Assembly (NCBI RefSeq): GCF_030813355.1
Contig: NZ_JAUSUD010000016.1
Span: 1-64,000, forward strand
Reading direction: 5' to 3'
Length of the DNA: 64,000 nt
Source of the DNA: Metabacillus malikii
GTDB lineage: Bacteria > Bacillota > Bacilli > Bacillales > Bacillaceae
Shown: positions 8,367 to 18,198 of the stretch, in pieces
Position numbering within the stretch: position 1 is the stretch's first letter
Layout: each line of letters begins with the position of its first letter
Program-made: the position numbers and the translations under genes
Notes under the pieces: generated by a model
Told to the model about the DNA's origin: nothing
Seen by the model: only the letters and a program-made list of their open reading frames with translations
The model's database searches: none

Positions 8367-9629
8367 TTATGCTTTATGCCCACCAACTAGCTTTGCTCGA
8401 TGTTTTGCTGTTCCTGCTGGTGTATATGATACCGCACGTAAAATTGCATCCGATCCATACTTTCCTCGAATTGAGTCCATGACATAGCCAAGTGTACGTT
8501 GTTTCGTTCGATTTGGTCGAAACAAATCAAGCTGCATTTCACAATCATCCTCAATATTTGATAGTGAAACAGCAATTTGTCGTACAGTTTTGTTCGCGTA
8601 AAATTTATTAAATAGCTGCAAACATGTTTCATATATATCCATCGTAATATTTGTTGGCTGCTCCATCGTTCTTGAACGGTGAAAGCCTCCGCCAAATTCA
8701 TCACGGCTATAACCAATCGTTAAGCTGACTGTTCGCCCGACTTTTTTATGCTGTCGGGCTCTGCGGGCAACCTCTTCACAGATTTCTAATATGACGTGCT
8801 TGACTTCTTCAGGGTCAGGATAATCTCTAAGCAAAATTTGACTTTTTCCAAAGCTAATTTGCCCTTGCATAATCGGTGCTCCGACTTCCGATAAATCAAC
8901 TCCCCATGCATGGTAATAAAGTTGATTACCCATGATACCAAATTTCTTTTCAAGTAATGCAAGTGGATAATTGGCAAGCTGACCAATATTAAAAATCCCC
9001 ATTCGGTTCAATGTTTTTTCTACTCTTGAACCAATTCCCCACATCTTACTTAATGGCTCAATCTTCCACAGTTTTTCCTTTACATCATCATATGTCCATT
9101 CAGCAACACCTGTTTTTTTCGCGTCTGTATCTAAGCATACTTTAGCAAGTAGCATATTCGGTCCGATACCTATTGCACTAGGAAGCTGAAATTCACGTTC
9201 CATATCGTCGCGAATTTTAGCAGCAATCGTTTGTGCATTCCCCCATATATGCTCGACACCGTCCACTTCAATAAAACTTTCATCAACACTATAAGTGTGA
9301 ATTGCCTCTTTCGGTACATAGCGATGAAATAGCTTTGTTATCTCCGTTGACATCCGAATATAAGTCCCCATCTTTGGATTGACAATTTGAATGCGTGGAT
9401 CATTTGGAACTTCAAACAACCTAGCACCTGTTTTTATGCCAAACTCCTTTTTCATTTTCGGTGAAGCAGCTAACACGATGCTGCCCTGTCGCTCTGTATC
9501 ACCGACAACGACTAAATAACACGTCAAAGGGTCTAAGCCGAGCAAAACGGCTGCACAACTTGCATAAAAGCTTTTCATATCAATACAAAGAATTTTCCGT
9601 TTAGGAAATTGACGATAATCTTCAATCAT
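8367..9629 (-). CDS. yqjW: Y-family DNA polymerase, UvrX/YqjW type
   Basis: Translesion DNA polymerase of the Y family. 420 residues from MIEDYRQFPKRKIL. Catalytic motifs are present: CIDMKSFYASCAA (first metal aspartate and steric-gate region) and YSVDESFIEVD (catalytic D-E pair). The fingers/thumb and little-finger regions follow in the usual order. The frame is open to 9674, but the proposed transcription start lies near 9668, so the 9629 start with GGAGGAG upstream is preferred. Two LexA-like boxes over the promoter indicate SOS control, as known for B. subtilis yqjW. Confidence 0.92.
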   Translation of the reverse strand: MIEDYRQFPKRKILCIDMKSFYASCAAVLLGLDPLTCYLVVVGDTERQGSIVLAASPKMKKEFGIKTGARLFEVPNDPRIQIVNPKMGTYIRMSTEITKLFHRYVPKEAIHTYSVDESFIEVDGVEHIWGNAQTIAAKIRDDMEREFQLPSAIGIGPNMLLAKVCLDTDAKKTGVAEWTYDDVKEKLWKIEPLSKMWGIGSRVEKTLNRMGIFNIGQLANYPLALLEKKFGIMGNQLYYHAWGVDLSEVGAPIMQGQISFGKSQILLRDYPDPEEVKHVILEICEEVARRARQHKKVGRTVSLTIGYSRDEFGGGFHRSRTMEQPTNITMDIYETCLQLFNKFYANKTVRQIAVSLSNIEDDCEMQLDLFRPNRTKQRTLGYVMDSIRGKYGSDAILRAVSYTPAGTAKHRAKLVGGHKA

Positions 9630-9645
9630 AGCTGCTCCTCCAGTA

Positions 9646-9657
9646 GAATATATGTTC
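9646..9657. promoter_or_regulatory. LexA-like box 1 (polymerase operon)
   Basis: GAATATATGTTC, one change from the Bacillus SOS box GAAC-N4-GTTC. It lies between the proposed transcription start and the start codon of the Y-family polymerase. Confidence 0.55.
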
Positions 9658-9674
9658 GTATTAAGTATATTCAT

Positions 9675-9703
9675 ATATTAAGGGAATATACGTTCGATTT
9701 CAA
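9675..9703 (-). promoter_or_regulatory. Promoter of the polymerase operon
   Basis: Minus strand: -35 TTGAAA (9698-9703), 17-bp spacer, -10 TAATAT (9675-9680). A LexA-like box sits in the spacer. Confidence 0.6.
9684..9695. promoter_or_regulatory. LexA-like box 2 (polymerase operon)
   Basis: GAATATACGTTC, again one change from GAAC-N4-GTTC, inside the spacer of the promoter. Its centre is 38 bp from box 1. Having two near-identical boxes makes chance less likely. Confidence 0.6.
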
Positions 9704-9792
9704 TGGTAGTTTTCTCCACAAGCCTCTGAGTTTACTTTTAAAAATGTGGAATGAAATGTATATATACTTTATAAGGGGGGATTAATCAAGGT

Positions 9793-9908
9793 AAGTTTTC
9801 GTGAACATTGATGCTGTTTACCTGGCTTTCCGAGAGGTGGGTGGTGAGCTTCCACGTTCAAAAGCAGAATATGAGCAACTGCTTTTGAAAGTAAAAGCGA
9901 AAAAATGA
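9793..9908 (+). repeat. Degenerate MITE fragment overlapping a micro-ORF
   Basis: The stretch from 9795 repeats the left terminus of the MITE family (gttttcgt, aacattg, tgc) with few changes, and 9834-9861 matches the core 'gctttccg...ggtgggtggtgagc' at about 25 of 28 bases. The segment in between is deleted. A 35-codon GTG frame (9801-9908) runs through it, with only a weak AAGGT ribosome site. Because its first half is repeat-derived I do not call it a gene. The rest of the 9704-10041 gap shows no gene I can support. Confidence 0.6.
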
Positions 9909-10041
9909 CGACACTAAATAGCATTGGTAATCGAAATACTGGGGAGTTTTTAAAGGACCAGAATGATACATATTGAACTTTGTTTTAGTGTCTAGCTCCG
10001 ATCCAGCCCCACGAATCATGAGCACAAATGAATTGAAGACA

Positions 10042-10067
10042 AAAAGGGTGACACAACCACCCTCTTT
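10042..10067 (-). terminator. Terminator of yqjQ
   Basis: Minus-strand stem AAAGAGGGTG/CACCCTTTT followed by a T run, just past the yqjQ stop. Confidence 0.75.
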
Positions 10068-10071
10068 AAGA

Positions 10072-10866
10072 TTACTTTTGTGAAAAAGCCTTTCCCGCTA
10101 ACCGTTCAACAAGTTTTGGCATCACTTGATACATTTTACTGCCTATATTCATCCAGCCAGGCAAATTGATTTCACGCTTTGATGTCAGCATAGCATTAAC
10201 AATTGTTCGTGCGACCTTATCTGGGTCAAGCATCCATTTCCCAACATTTTTTACATATTTACCATCTTTATCTGCAATGGTGAAAAAATCTGTTTTAATT
10301 GGCCCGGGGTTAACAGCTGTTACAAAGACTTGATGCGGTTTCACCTCAAACCGCAAGCTATTTGTAAATCCTAAGACTGCATGCTTCGTTGCAGAATATA
10401 AGCTAGACTTAGGAGTAGCCAGTTTCCCTGCTTGTGAAGCGATATTTATGATATGACCCTTTTTCCTATCAAGCATAGTAGGTAACACCATTTTTGTACT
10501 CGCAATGAGTCCATAAACATTTACTTCAAACATATTTTTCATCTCATCAAGTGAAGCATCAATGACGTGATTAAACATTCCAAAGCCTGCATTATTTACT
10601 AATACATCAATTGGTCCTACCTCTTTTAAAATTGCTGTAAATACACTTTTAATCGATTCAAGATTTTGTACATCTAAGACATAATAATGGCTAGAAACAC
10701 CGTAGTCCCTCTGAATTCGTTCGGAAAGCTTTACTAGCAAATCCTCTCGTCTTGCTAGTAAAATGACATGTGCACCTTGTCTAGCACATTCGATTGCAAT
10801 TTTCTCGCCTATTCCACTAGATGCCCCAGTAATGACTACGTTACATCCCTGGATACGTGTGTTCAT
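10072..10866 (-). CDS. yqjQ: Short-chain dehydrogenase (YqjQ type)
   Basis: NAD(P)-dependent classical SDR, 264 residues, Rossmann fold. Cofactor motif TGASSGIG (about 12-19), NNAG segment in [10 protein letters not shown], and the catalytic Y-x3-K in [11 protein letters not shown] with the upstream serine in NIASQAG. Substrate unknown. Start at [11 protein letters not shown] has GAGGTGA upstream; nine extra upstream codons are open but less likely. Confidence 0.87.
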   Translation of the reverse strand: MNTRIQGCNVVITGASSGIGEKIAIECARQGAHVILLARREDLLVKLSERIQRDYGVSSHYYVLDVQNLESIKSVFTAILKEVGPIDVLVNNAGFGMFNHVIDASLDEMKNMFEVNVYGLIASTKMVLPTMLDRKKGHIINIASQAGKLATPKSSLYSATKHAVLGFTNSLRFEVKPHQVFVTAVNPGPIKTDFFTIADKDGKYVKNVGKWMLDPDKVARTIVNAMLTSKREINLPGWMNIGSKMYQVMPKLVERLAGKAFSQK

Positions 10867-10968
10867 AAAAAATGTCACCTCGTTTATTGACAATTTAATT
10901 TAGTTTAAATTTGACCGATCCCATTAATTAAGTCAAGTACTCCATAGCAAACTATAAACTTAAAAACC

Positions 10969-10998
10969 TTGACAATAATATAGAAATCAAACAATAAT
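10969..10998 (+). promoter_or_regulatory. Promoter of proI
   Basis: -35 TTGACA (10969-10974), 18-bp spacer, -10 AATAAT (10993-10998). The ARG-like box begins at the end of the -10. Confidence 0.5.
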
Positions 10999-11011
10999 GA
11001 ATAAAAATTCA
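10998..11011. promoter_or_regulatory. ARG-like box upstream of proI
   Basis: TGAATAAAAATTCA, a perfect TGAAT-N4-ATTCA palindrome of the kind bound by AhrC/ArgR. It overlaps the expected transcription start of proI. The window also encodes ArgR (54557-55006). Confidence 0.5.
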
Positions 11012-11077
11012 CACTCTAAATAAGAGATAAGTAGAACCCATTACGAAAACAGCCTTGTTTAAAGGAGGAAAATTCAC

Positions 11078-11917
11078 TTGAAAAGAATTGGATTTATAGG
11101 TGCTGGTTCAATGGCCGAGGCGATGATAGCTGGGTTAATTAAAGGTGGAGTTTATACCCCAGAGCAAATCATTGTTGCGAATCGTTCAAATAAAGAACGG
11201 TTAACAGAACTAGCAACGACATATGGAATAGAAACAACCCAAGATAAACAGAACTTGGCAAAGCGGGCAACAATTATTGTACTAGCAATGAAGCCTAAAG
11301 ATGTAAAGGCTGGTATTGACGGTATTGAAGATAGCCTCACGAATCAGTTAATCGTATCAGTATTAGCAGGTATTTCAATGCGCACAATTTCAAGTATACT
11401 CGGAAAAGAAATGGCGATAATACGAGCAATGCCTAATACATCAGCTACAATTGCAAAGTCGGCAACAGCGATAGCAGCTAGTGCCCAAGTAACAACCGAA
11501 CAATTAGAACAGTGCCTATCTTTGTTTCAAGCAATCGGATTATGTAAAGTAGTCGAGGAACATCAACTTGACGCCGTAACGGGTGTGTCTGGTAGTGGAC
11601 CTGCCTATGTGTATCTTTTAGTTGAGGCGATGGAAAAAGCTGCAATAGAGGTTGGGTTAAGTCCTCAAATAGCTAGAGAACTCATCGTCCAGACACTGCT
11701 TGGCTCAGCTGAAATGATTGCGAATTCGGGTAAGCATCCTGAAACATTGCGAAAGGAAGTTACAAGTCCAAACGGCACAACTGAAGCAGGTGTTACAACC
11801 CTTCAAGACAAAGGGTTTGAGGAAGCAGTTATTGCATGTGTAAAGAGTGCAACAAGACGTTCTATTGAATTAAAGGAGATGTTTGCCGAGTCTATTGCCT
11901 CAGCAAACAATCGATAA
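11078..11917 (+). CDS. proI: Pyrroline-5-carboxylate reductase
   Basis: Last step of proline synthesis: reduces 1-pyrroline-5-carboxylate to proline with NAD(P)H. The Rossmann motif GFIGAGSMAEAMI is at the N-terminus and the family signature GSGPAYVYLLVEAM (about 171-184) is complete, including the C-terminal EVTSPNGTTEAG-type segment. 279 residues. TTG start with AAAGGAGG eight bases upstream. Equivalent to B. subtilis proI. Followed by its own terminator. Confidence 0.93.
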   Translation: MKRIGFIGAGSMAEAMIAGLIKGGVYTPEQIIVANRSNKERLTELATTYGIETTQDKQNLAKRATIIVLAMKPKDVKAGIDGIEDSLTNQLIVSVLAGISMRTISSILGKEMAIIRAMPNTSATIAKSATAIAASAQVTTEQLEQCLSLFQAIGLCKVVEEHQLDAVTGVSGSGPAYVYLLVEAMEKAAIEVGLSPQIARELIVQTLLGSAEMIANSGKHPETLRKEVTSPNGTTEAGVTTLQDKGFEEAVIACVKSATRRSIELKEMFAESIASANNR

Positions 11918-11922
11918 TGCGA

Positions 11923-11954
11923 ATGAGGGTTACCTAAAATAAGGTGACTCTTAT
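11923..11954 (+). terminator. Terminator of proI
   Basis: Stem of about 12 bp (GAGGGTTACCT with AGGTGACTCTT) followed by 'attttttg'. Confidence 0.75.
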
Positions 11955-12112
11955 TTTTTGCACGCTTTCAAAGAGTAGTAATTTGGTAACATATACAACT
12001 ATTGAGCAATGGAACATGCCTAAACTGCAACTCATAAGCAAGAAGCATGACGGAAATCATCAGGTGTTGTTATAATAATTGCATTGTACATAAATTGATT
12101 AGGAGGAAAAAA

Positions 12113-13135
12113 ATGAAGGCAAAACTTTTTCAACCTTATACGATAAAAAATGTAACACTAAAGAATCGCATTGTAATGTCACCAATGTGTATGTATTCCT
12201 CGACTAGTCAAGAGGGTTATGTGGAAGATTTTCATTTGGTTCATTATATAAGCAGAGCAATTGGTCAAGTTGGTTTAATTATGGTAGAGGCAACTGCCGT
12301 TACACCTCAAGGAAGAATCTCAGCACAAGATTTAGGGATATGGAGTGATGACCACCTGCCACAATTAAGAAAACTAGTATCAGGTATGAAACAATACGGC
12401 TCTAAAACAGCTATTCAACTCGCACATGCAGGTCGTAAAGCTACTGTTGATGGTGACATATATGCCCCATCGGCAATCCCATTTGATAACCACTCGAAAA
12501 CTCCGACTGAAATGTCTAAGGAACAAATTAATGAGACAATACAAGCATTCCAAGCTGCTGCAAAAAGAGCAAAGGAAGCTGGATTTGATATCATTGAAAT
12601 CCATGGTGCACATGGCTATTTAATTAATGAATTTTTATCCCCGTTATCAAATAAACGCACAGATGAATATGGAGGTACGCCAGAGAATCGATATCGTTTT
12701 TTACGTGAAACAATTGAAGCCGTAAAAAGGGAATGGGACGGACCGTTATTCGTACGAATATCTGCTTCTGATTATCATCAAGATGGTTTAACAGTAGAAG
12801 ACTATTACCCATACGCACAAGAAATGAAAAAACAAGGCGTAGATTTAATTGATGTGAGTTCTGGTGCTGTCGTTCCAGCAAAAATCCATGTTCATCCAGG
12901 ATACCAAGTACCCTTTGCTGATCAAATAAGGGAACATGGAGCAATTGCAACAGGGGCAGTTGGTCTAATTACACATGGACTGCAAGCAGAAGAAATTCTT
13001 CAAAATAATCGTGCCGATTTAATTTTTATTGCAAGAGAGCTATTACGTGACCCATTTTGGCCACGAACAGCTGCTGCACAACTAAATGTGAATATTGATG
13101 CTCCAATGCAATATGAACGAGGTTGGGGTAAATAA
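12113..13135 (+). CDS. namA: NADPH dehydrogenase NamA (old yellow enzyme)
   Basis: FMN-dependent ene-reductase of the YqjM class, 340 residues. It begins [18 protein letters not shown]; the class-specific C26 and Y28 lie in SPMCMYSS. The substrate/FMN residues in [18 protein letters not shown] (about 164-183) and the RTDEYGG motif are intact. It reduces activated C=C bonds and is linked to oxidative stress in B. subtilis. The AGGAGG site at 12103 fixes the start; 22 upstream codons are open but unsupported. Confidence 0.94.
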   Translation: MKAKLFQPYTIKNVTLKNRIVMSPMCMYSSTSQEGYVEDFHLVHYISRAIGQVGLIMVEATAVTPQGRISAQDLGIWSDDHLPQLRKLVSGMKQYGSKTAIQLAHAGRKATVDGDIYAPSAIPFDNHSKTPTEMSKEQINETIQAFQAAAKRAKEAGFDIIEIHGAHGYLINEFLSPLSNKRTDEYGGTPENRYRFLRETIEAVKREWDGPLFVRISASDYHQDGLTVEDYYPYAQEMKKQGVDLIDVSSGAVVPAKIHVHPGYQVPFADQIREHGAIATGAVGLITHGLQAEEILQNNRADLIFIARELLRDPFWPRTAAAQLNVNIDAPMQYERGWGK

Positions 13136-13142
13136 AGCCTTA

Positions 13143-13174
13143 GAAGAAGTGGTTGTTAATGAAACCACTTCTTC
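13143..13174. terminator. Bidirectional terminator between namA and rnz
   Basis: Perfect 12-bp stem GAAGAAGTGGTT/AACCACTTCTTC between two converging genes. Confidence 0.8.
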
Positions 13175-13175
13175 T

Positions 13176-14111
13176 TTAATGCCGATTTTTCGGAATATCG
13201 ACCTCAATAAAATCTGCAGCGATTTCACTATTAAAAAACACAGATTTCGCCTCTCGTTCAAGTTGTTTTATCTCATCCTCGGTCTGGTATCGTGAACTAA
13301 TATGAGTAAGTAACAGCTTTTTTACATCTGCTAACTTTGCTATTGTTGCAGCTTGCTTCGTTGTAGAATGATAATAATCAGAAGCGAGTGATTCATCTCC
13401 CGCCGCAAACGTTGCTTCATGAATAAGTAAGTCTGCATTCTTTGCTAGTTCAACACTAGATGTAGTATACCTAGTGTCACCTAAGATTGTAATAATTCTC
13501 CCCTTTTGAGACGGTCCTAAAAAGTCTTGACCGTTTATGTACGTTCCATCATCTAGCATGACTTGCTCACCATTTTTAATTTTTTGATATATTGGGCCTG
13601 GACGGATCGGTAATTCCTTCAATTTTTCAATAAGTAACGCACCAGGTAAATCTTTTTCAACAACCCTGTATCCATACGAGTCAATACCATGATCAAGCTT
13701 TTTTGCTATTACTTTAAATTGCTCATCTTCAAAAAGAACTCCATCCGTACATTCAACAAATTGAATGTTATATGTTAGATGGGATTTACTAATAAGTAAT
13801 GAAGTTTGTACGAACTCTTCTACTCCCTTTGGTCCATATACTGTAACCGTATCATTACTACCACCAAGAAAAGACCTGCTACTAATTAAACCTGGTAGAC
13901 CATAAATATGATCTCCATGTAAATGGGTAATAAATATTTTCTCAATTTTTCGAGGCTTAATCGAAGTATGTAAAATTTGATGTTGGGTTGCTTCACCACA
14001 ATCAAATAGCCAAATGGTTTGTCTCTCTTCAAGTAATTGCAACGCAATACTTGTAACATTACGTGCTTTAGCTGGCATACCGGCCCCTGTACCTAAAAAC
14101 ATGACCTTCAT
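13176..14111 (-). CDS. rnz: Ribonuclease Z
   Basis: Metallo-beta-lactamase endonuclease that removes the 3' trailer from tRNA precursors lacking encoded CCA. 311 residues. The zinc site THLHGDH gives H63, H65, D67 and H68; downstream metal ligands are in ILGDTRYT and LLTHISSRY. The exosite loop region (about 150-200) is typical for long bacterial RNase Z. The start at 14111 has AAGGAGG upstream; the frame is open 21 codons further. Confidence 0.94.
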   Translation of the reverse strand: MKVMFLGTGAGMPAKARNVTSIALQLLEERQTIWLFDCGEATQHQILHTSIKPRKIEKIFITHLHGDHIYGLPGLISSRSFLGGSNDTVTVYGPKGVEEFVQTSLLISKSHLTYNIQFVECTDGVLFEDEQFKVIAKKLDHGIDSYGYRVVEKDLPGALLIEKLKELPIRPGPIYQKIKNGEQVMLDDGTYINGQDFLGPSQKGRIITILGDTRYTTSSVELAKNADLLIHEATFAAGDESLASDYYHSTTKQAATIAKLADVKKLLLTHISSRYQTEDEIKQLEREAKSVFFNSEIAADFIEVDIPKNRH

Positions 14112-14380
14112 ATCATTACCTCCTTGCCTATCATTCACTAGCATACACGAATTTAGATTTTTACGAAACTTCAAACATAATACTTGACCAAATGATTAAT
14201 ATTTGTCTAAAATAGACTGAATAATAAAAAGATTTTAATAAAATTCTCTATTATTAGGAAGATAAAATTGCACTAATCGTTTATACTAAAGTTGAAAAGC
14301 AAGCAATTATGTTTGATTTATCCGACAATTACATTTAAAATTAAGTATTTGTAAAGGTATTTAACACTCAGTGTCAAAAG

Positions 14381-14420
14381 AGCGATATTTCTACATCATG
14401 TAGGGTATCGTTTTCATATC
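14381..14420 (+). promoter_or_regulatory. Leader hairpin upstream of zwf
   Basis: Within the 359-bp rnz-zwf gap an imperfect stem GCGATA...CTACAT/ATGTAG...TATCGT is followed by 'tttcatatcttttt'. It lies 50 bp before the zwf start and could be an attenuator or the end of a short transcript. The rest of the gap is AT-rich with no gene visible. Confidence 0.35.
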
Positions 14421-14470
14421 TTTTTCCGCTGTGAATAAATAAATTGTATTTAATAAAGTGAGGTACGAAC

Positions 14471-15949
14471 GTGAATACACAACAACATCCTAAATCAGTT
14501 ATTGTAATTTTTGGAGCAACTGGAGATTTAGCAAAACGCAAGCTATTTCCATCTATCTATCGTTTAGTTCAAAATGAAAAAATCGGCAGTGAATTTGCAG
14601 TAGTCGGTGTCGGAAGAAGACCTTGGACAAATGATGAATTCCGCAACAACGTTACTGATTCTATTCAATCTTCTACGAAAGAATCAAAAAATCTTGAAGA
14701 ATTCACATCACATTTCTATTATCATCCTTTTGATGTGACGAATCCCTCTTCATATTTAGAGTTAAATGATTTATTAGGAAATTTAGATGGAACTTATCAA
14801 ACGGAAGGAAATCGAATTTTCTATTTAGCAATGGCTCCTGAATTTTTTGGAACAATTGCACAAAATTTAAAAAAACAAGGTTTAACCGAAACAAATGGTT
14901 GGAGTAGACTTGTCATTGAAAAGCCATTTGGCCATGACCTTCCATCAGCAAGAAAATTAAATCAGGAAATTCGTGAAGCATTTAATGAGGAGCAAATATA
15001 TCGTATTGACCATTACCTTGGTAAAGAGATGGTACAAAATATTGAAGTTATTCGCTTTGCTAACGCGTTATTTGAACCATTATGGAATAATCGTTACATA
15101 TCAAATATTCAGGTTACATCAAGTGAAGTACTAGGTGTAGAAGACCGTGGCCGCTACTATGAAAACTCTGGTGCACTACGTGATATGGTACAAAACCATA
15201 TGCTACAAATGGTGGCGTTACTTGCAATGGAACCACCAATCAAGTTAACAACAGATGAAATTAGAAGTGAAAAGGTAAAAGTATTACGTGCTCTTCGCCC
15301 AGTTAAAGAGGATGAAGTTTCAAATTATTTCGTCCGTGGGCAATATGCAAATGGTGAACTCGATGGTAAGCAATTAGTCGGTTATCGTGAAGAAAACAAT
15401 GTTGATCCTGAGTCTCAAACAGAGACATATGTTGCAGGGAAGCTACTAATCGATAACTTTAGATGGGCTGGCGTTCCGTTTTATATTAGAACTGGAAAAC
15501 GCTTAGCGGCTAAATCTACTAAGATTGTTGTTCAATTTAAAGATATTCCGATGAACTTATATTATAAAAAAGGTGAAACATTACCACCAAACTTATTGGT
15601 CATCAATATCCAACCGGATGAAGGCATTACATTACAATTGAATGCGAAAAAAGATGGGGATGCGGGTGATTCTAACCCGGTTCAATTAGATTTATCTAAT
15701 GACTTCCATGACGGAATTAACACGCCTGAAGCATATGAAAAACTGCTATATGATTGCATGCGTGGCGATGCTACAAACTTCACTCATTGGGATGAAGTAG
15801 CGTTATCATGGAGCTTCGTTGACCCAATATCAGAAGCATGGTCAAAAGGAAAAGCAGCTATCGCTTCCTACGCTTCTGGCTCAATGGGACCAAAAGAAGC
15901 AGATGATATGCTTGCAGAGGACGGCAATCAATGGTGGCCTGTTAAATAA
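14471..15949 (+). CDS. zwf: Glucose-6-phosphate 1-dehydrogenase
   Basis: First enzyme of the oxidative pentose phosphate pathway; oxidises glucose 6-phosphate with NADP+. 492 residues. Coenzyme motif GATGDLAK (15-22), the EKPFGHD segment (150-156) and the active-site signature RIDHYLGKE (178-186) are present. GTG start with GTGAGGT seven bases upstream. The next gene, gndA, which encodes a later step of the same pathway, converges from 16618-18030. Confidence 0.96.
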   Translation: MNTQQHPKSVIVIFGATGDLAKRKLFPSIYRLVQNEKIGSEFAVVGVGRRPWTNDEFRNNVTDSIQSSTKESKNLEEFTSHFYYHPFDVTNPSSYLELNDLLGNLDGTYQTEGNRIFYLAMAPEFFGTIAQNLKKQGLTETNGWSRLVIEKPFGHDLPSARKLNQEIREAFNEEQIYRIDHYLGKEMVQNIEVIRFANALFEPLWNNRYISNIQVTSSEVLGVEDRGRYYENSGALRDMVQNHMLQMVALLAMEPPIKLTTDEIRSEKVKVLRALRPVKEDEVSNYFVRGQYANGELDGKQLVGYREENNVDPESQTETYVAGKLLIDNFRWAGVPFYIRTGKRLAAKSTKIVVQFKDIPMNLYYKKGETLPPNLLVINIQPDEGITLQLNAKKDGDAGDSNPVQLDLSNDFHDGINTPEAYEKLLYDCMRGDATNFTHWDEVALSWSFVDPISEAWSKGKAAIASYASGSMGPKEADDMLAEDGNQWWPVK

Positions 15950-15960
15950 TAAAAATCTTA

Positions 15961-16009
15961 TGTATAAATAAAAGGCTAGAGAATGCTCTCTACGCCTTTT
16001 ATTTATACA
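15961..16009 (+). terminator. Terminator of zwf
   Basis: Long hairpin: TGTATAAATAAAAGG pairs with CCTTTTATTTATACA and an inner TAGAGA/TCTCTA continues the stem. Confidence 0.85.
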
Positions 16010-16084
16010 TTTTTTCCAAATAATGCACTTTATTTAAAAAATTAAGGCTTCTCCACTTACTATATAAAGGTTGAGTGGAGCTGA

Positions 16085-16256
16085 TAAATTCAAGTTACAT
16101 TCTTACTTTGCTCAATTAATTGCTCACAGGCTTCAATCCTGTTGCTTATACTTTTTATATACTTAAGGATATGATTAACTGAAATATCCGTAAAAATGTG
16201 CGAATGAGCTCGTCTATATGCCTCATACCATACGATTCACCACCACATACAATACT
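16085..16256 (-). pseudogene. Remnant of a decayed coding region
   Basis: Minus-strand frame of about 57 codons with no start codon, ending NRIEACEQLIEQSKNVT and a stop. The preserved part contains YEAYRRAHSHIFTDISVNHI, with ordinary protein-like composition and a predicted amphipathic helix. It is cut at its 5' end by a stop. I do not recognise a family. It lies in the 600-bp gap between zwf and gndA. Confidence 0.35.
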
Positions 16257-16288
16257 ATTGTAAGGTGCAACCCAAAGTATCTCCTATT

Positions 16289-16314
16289 AGGGCTATTATC
16301 CATATAATAGCCCT
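16289..16314 (+). terminator. Orphan hairpin terminator
   Basis: Perfect 11-bp stem AGGGCTATTAT/ATAATAGCCCT followed by CTTTTT on the plus strand. No plus-strand gene remains upstream before zwf's own terminator, suggesting a lost gene or an unannotated small RNA. The remainder of 16320-16569 shows nothing I can support. Confidence 0.6.
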
Positions 16315-16569
16315 CTTTTTATTAGATGAGCTTCCCGGAGCAAGTCATAACTCCTTGATAACTCTCCTCTATCAATTTAGATACAAAACCAACATATGAT
16401 GCTAATAAGACAATATGACTTGATAAAAAATGAAACGCTAGTATTTTTTTACTCCAGCATAATAAAGATTCTTAAATAGGCTCCCAATTAGTCTGACACC
16501 GCTAGTAGTATTATTAATCAATAACACTGTATTCACCATAACAAACTGACTTACTTTAAGGTACATAAA

Positions 16570-16607
16570 AAAGCAAGGACCTTTACTATTTATAAGGTCC
16601 TTGCTTT
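16570..16607 (-). terminator. Terminator of gndA
   Basis: 14-bp stem (AAAGCAAGGACCTT with AAGGTCCTTGCTTT) followed on the minus strand by a T run. Confidence 0.88.
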
Positions 16608-16617
16608 AGTTTACTTA

Positions 16618-18030
16618 TTATTTTTGCATCCATTCTGTATGGAAGATACCTTCTTTATCAACACGTTGGTAAGTGTGAGCACCGAAGTAGTCACGTTGTG
16701 CTTGTAAAAGGTTTGCCGGTAATGTTTCAGTTCGATAGCTATCATAGTAAGATAATGCAGAAGAGAAACATGGTACTGGAACACCGTTTTCGATTGCAAC
16801 AGTTAGAATTTGACGAAGAGCCCCTTGGTAGCTTTCAACAATTTCTTTAAAGTAAGAATCTAATAATAAATTCTCTAATTGTGGGTCTTTATCATATGCA
16901 TCTTTAATTTTTTGTAGGAATGCAGCACGGATGATACAACCGCCACGGAAAATCATAGCGATATCACCATATTTTAAATCCCAATTGTATTCTTCAGATG
17001 CAGCTCTCATTTGAGCAAAGCCTTGTGCATATGAACAGATTTTACTCATATACAATGCTTTACGAACAGCTTCGATAAGCTCTTCTTTATTACCTGCAAA
17101 TGGTTTAGCAGCAGGACCTGAAAGAATTTTGCTAGCTTTTTGGCGTTCTTCCTTCATTGCAGAAATGAAACGTGCAAATACAGATTCAGTAATGATTGGT
17201 AGTGGGACACCTAGGTCAAGCGCACTTTTACTTGTCCATTTCCCTGTACCTTTTTGTCCTGCTGTATCAAGGATTACATCTACTAATGGTTTACCTGTTT
17301 CATCATCTTTTTTCGTGAAGATATCAGCTGTAATTTCGATTAGGTAACTATCAAGTTCACCTTTATTCCATTCAGCAAATACTTCATGAAGCTCGTCCGC
17401 AGTTAAACCTAGTACATTCTTTAATAAGAAATAAGCTTCAGAAATTAGTTGCATATCACCATATTCAATTCCATTATGAACCATTTTCACATAGTGACCT
17501 GCACCATCTGGACCGATATATGTACAACATGGGTCTCCACCCACTTTAGCAGAAATTGCTTCTAGAATTGGTTGAACAAGGTCAAATGCTTCTTTTTGTC
17601 CACCAGGCATAATTGAAGGACCTTTTAGTGCGCCCTCTTCTCCACCAGATACTCCTGTACCGATGAAATGGATACCACTTTCAGCTAAATCTTTGTTACG
17701 ACGTTGTGTATCTGTATAAAGTGTGTTACCACCGTCGATTAAAATATCACCTTTATCAAGATGCGGTAATAATGATTCGATTGTAGCATCTGTTGGAACT
17801 CCCGCTTTAACCATTAATAAAATTTTACGTGGAGTTTCTAAAGATTGTACAAATTCTTCAATGCTGTATGTACCAACAACATTTTTACCCTCTGCTTCAT
17901 TTAAAAATTCTTCTGTTTTTTGAGCTGAACGGTTGAAAACTGATACTGAAAATCCGCGACTTTCAATATTTAATGCTAAATTTTTACCCATTACAGCCAA
18001 ACCAATAACACCAATTTGTTGTTTTGACAT
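16618..18030 (-). CDS. gndA: 6-phosphogluconate dehydrogenase (NADP+)
   Basis: Oxidative decarboxylation of 6-phosphogluconate to ribulose 5-phosphate. 470 residues. N-terminal Rossmann motif [15 protein letters not shown], the signature [19 protein letters not shown] (about 128-146), and the catalytic [15 protein letters not shown] segment are all intact. The C-terminal tail ends near [12 protein letters not shown] as in the family. Single-gene unit with its own terminator. Confidence 0.96.
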   Translation of the reverse strand: MSKQQIGVIGLAVMGKNLALNIESRGFSVSVFNRSAQKTEEFLNEAEGKNVVGTYSIEEFVQSLETPRKILLMVKAGVPTDATIESLLPHLDKGDILIDGGNTLYTDTQRRNKDLAESGIHFIGTGVSGGEEGALKGPSIMPGGQKEAFDLVQPILEAISAKVGGDPCCTYIGPDGAGHYVKMVHNGIEYGDMQLISEAYFLLKNVLGLTADELHEVFAEWNKGELDSYLIEITADIFTKKDDETGKPLVDVILDTAGQKGTGKWTSKSALDLGVPLPIITESVFARFISAMKEERQKASKILSGPAAKPFAGNKEELIEAVRKALYMSKICSYAQGFAQMRAASEEYNWDLKYGDIAMIFRGGCIIRAAFLQKIKDAYDKDPQLENLLLDSYFKEIVESYQGALRQILTVAIENGVPVPCFSSALSYYDSYRTETLPANLLQAQRDYFGAHTYQRVDKEGIFHTEWMQK

Positions 18031-18198
18031 TTACTTACGTCCCTTCTAGTCCTTAAAATATGTTTGGTTCCGACGCTAGTCGAACCCATTTGACAATACC
18101 TACGGAATTGACACATAATTCGAATTATTTATTATGACTATAATAGAAAATACCACAAGTTTCGCCTACATTTCAAGTAACATAACTCATGTAATCGC

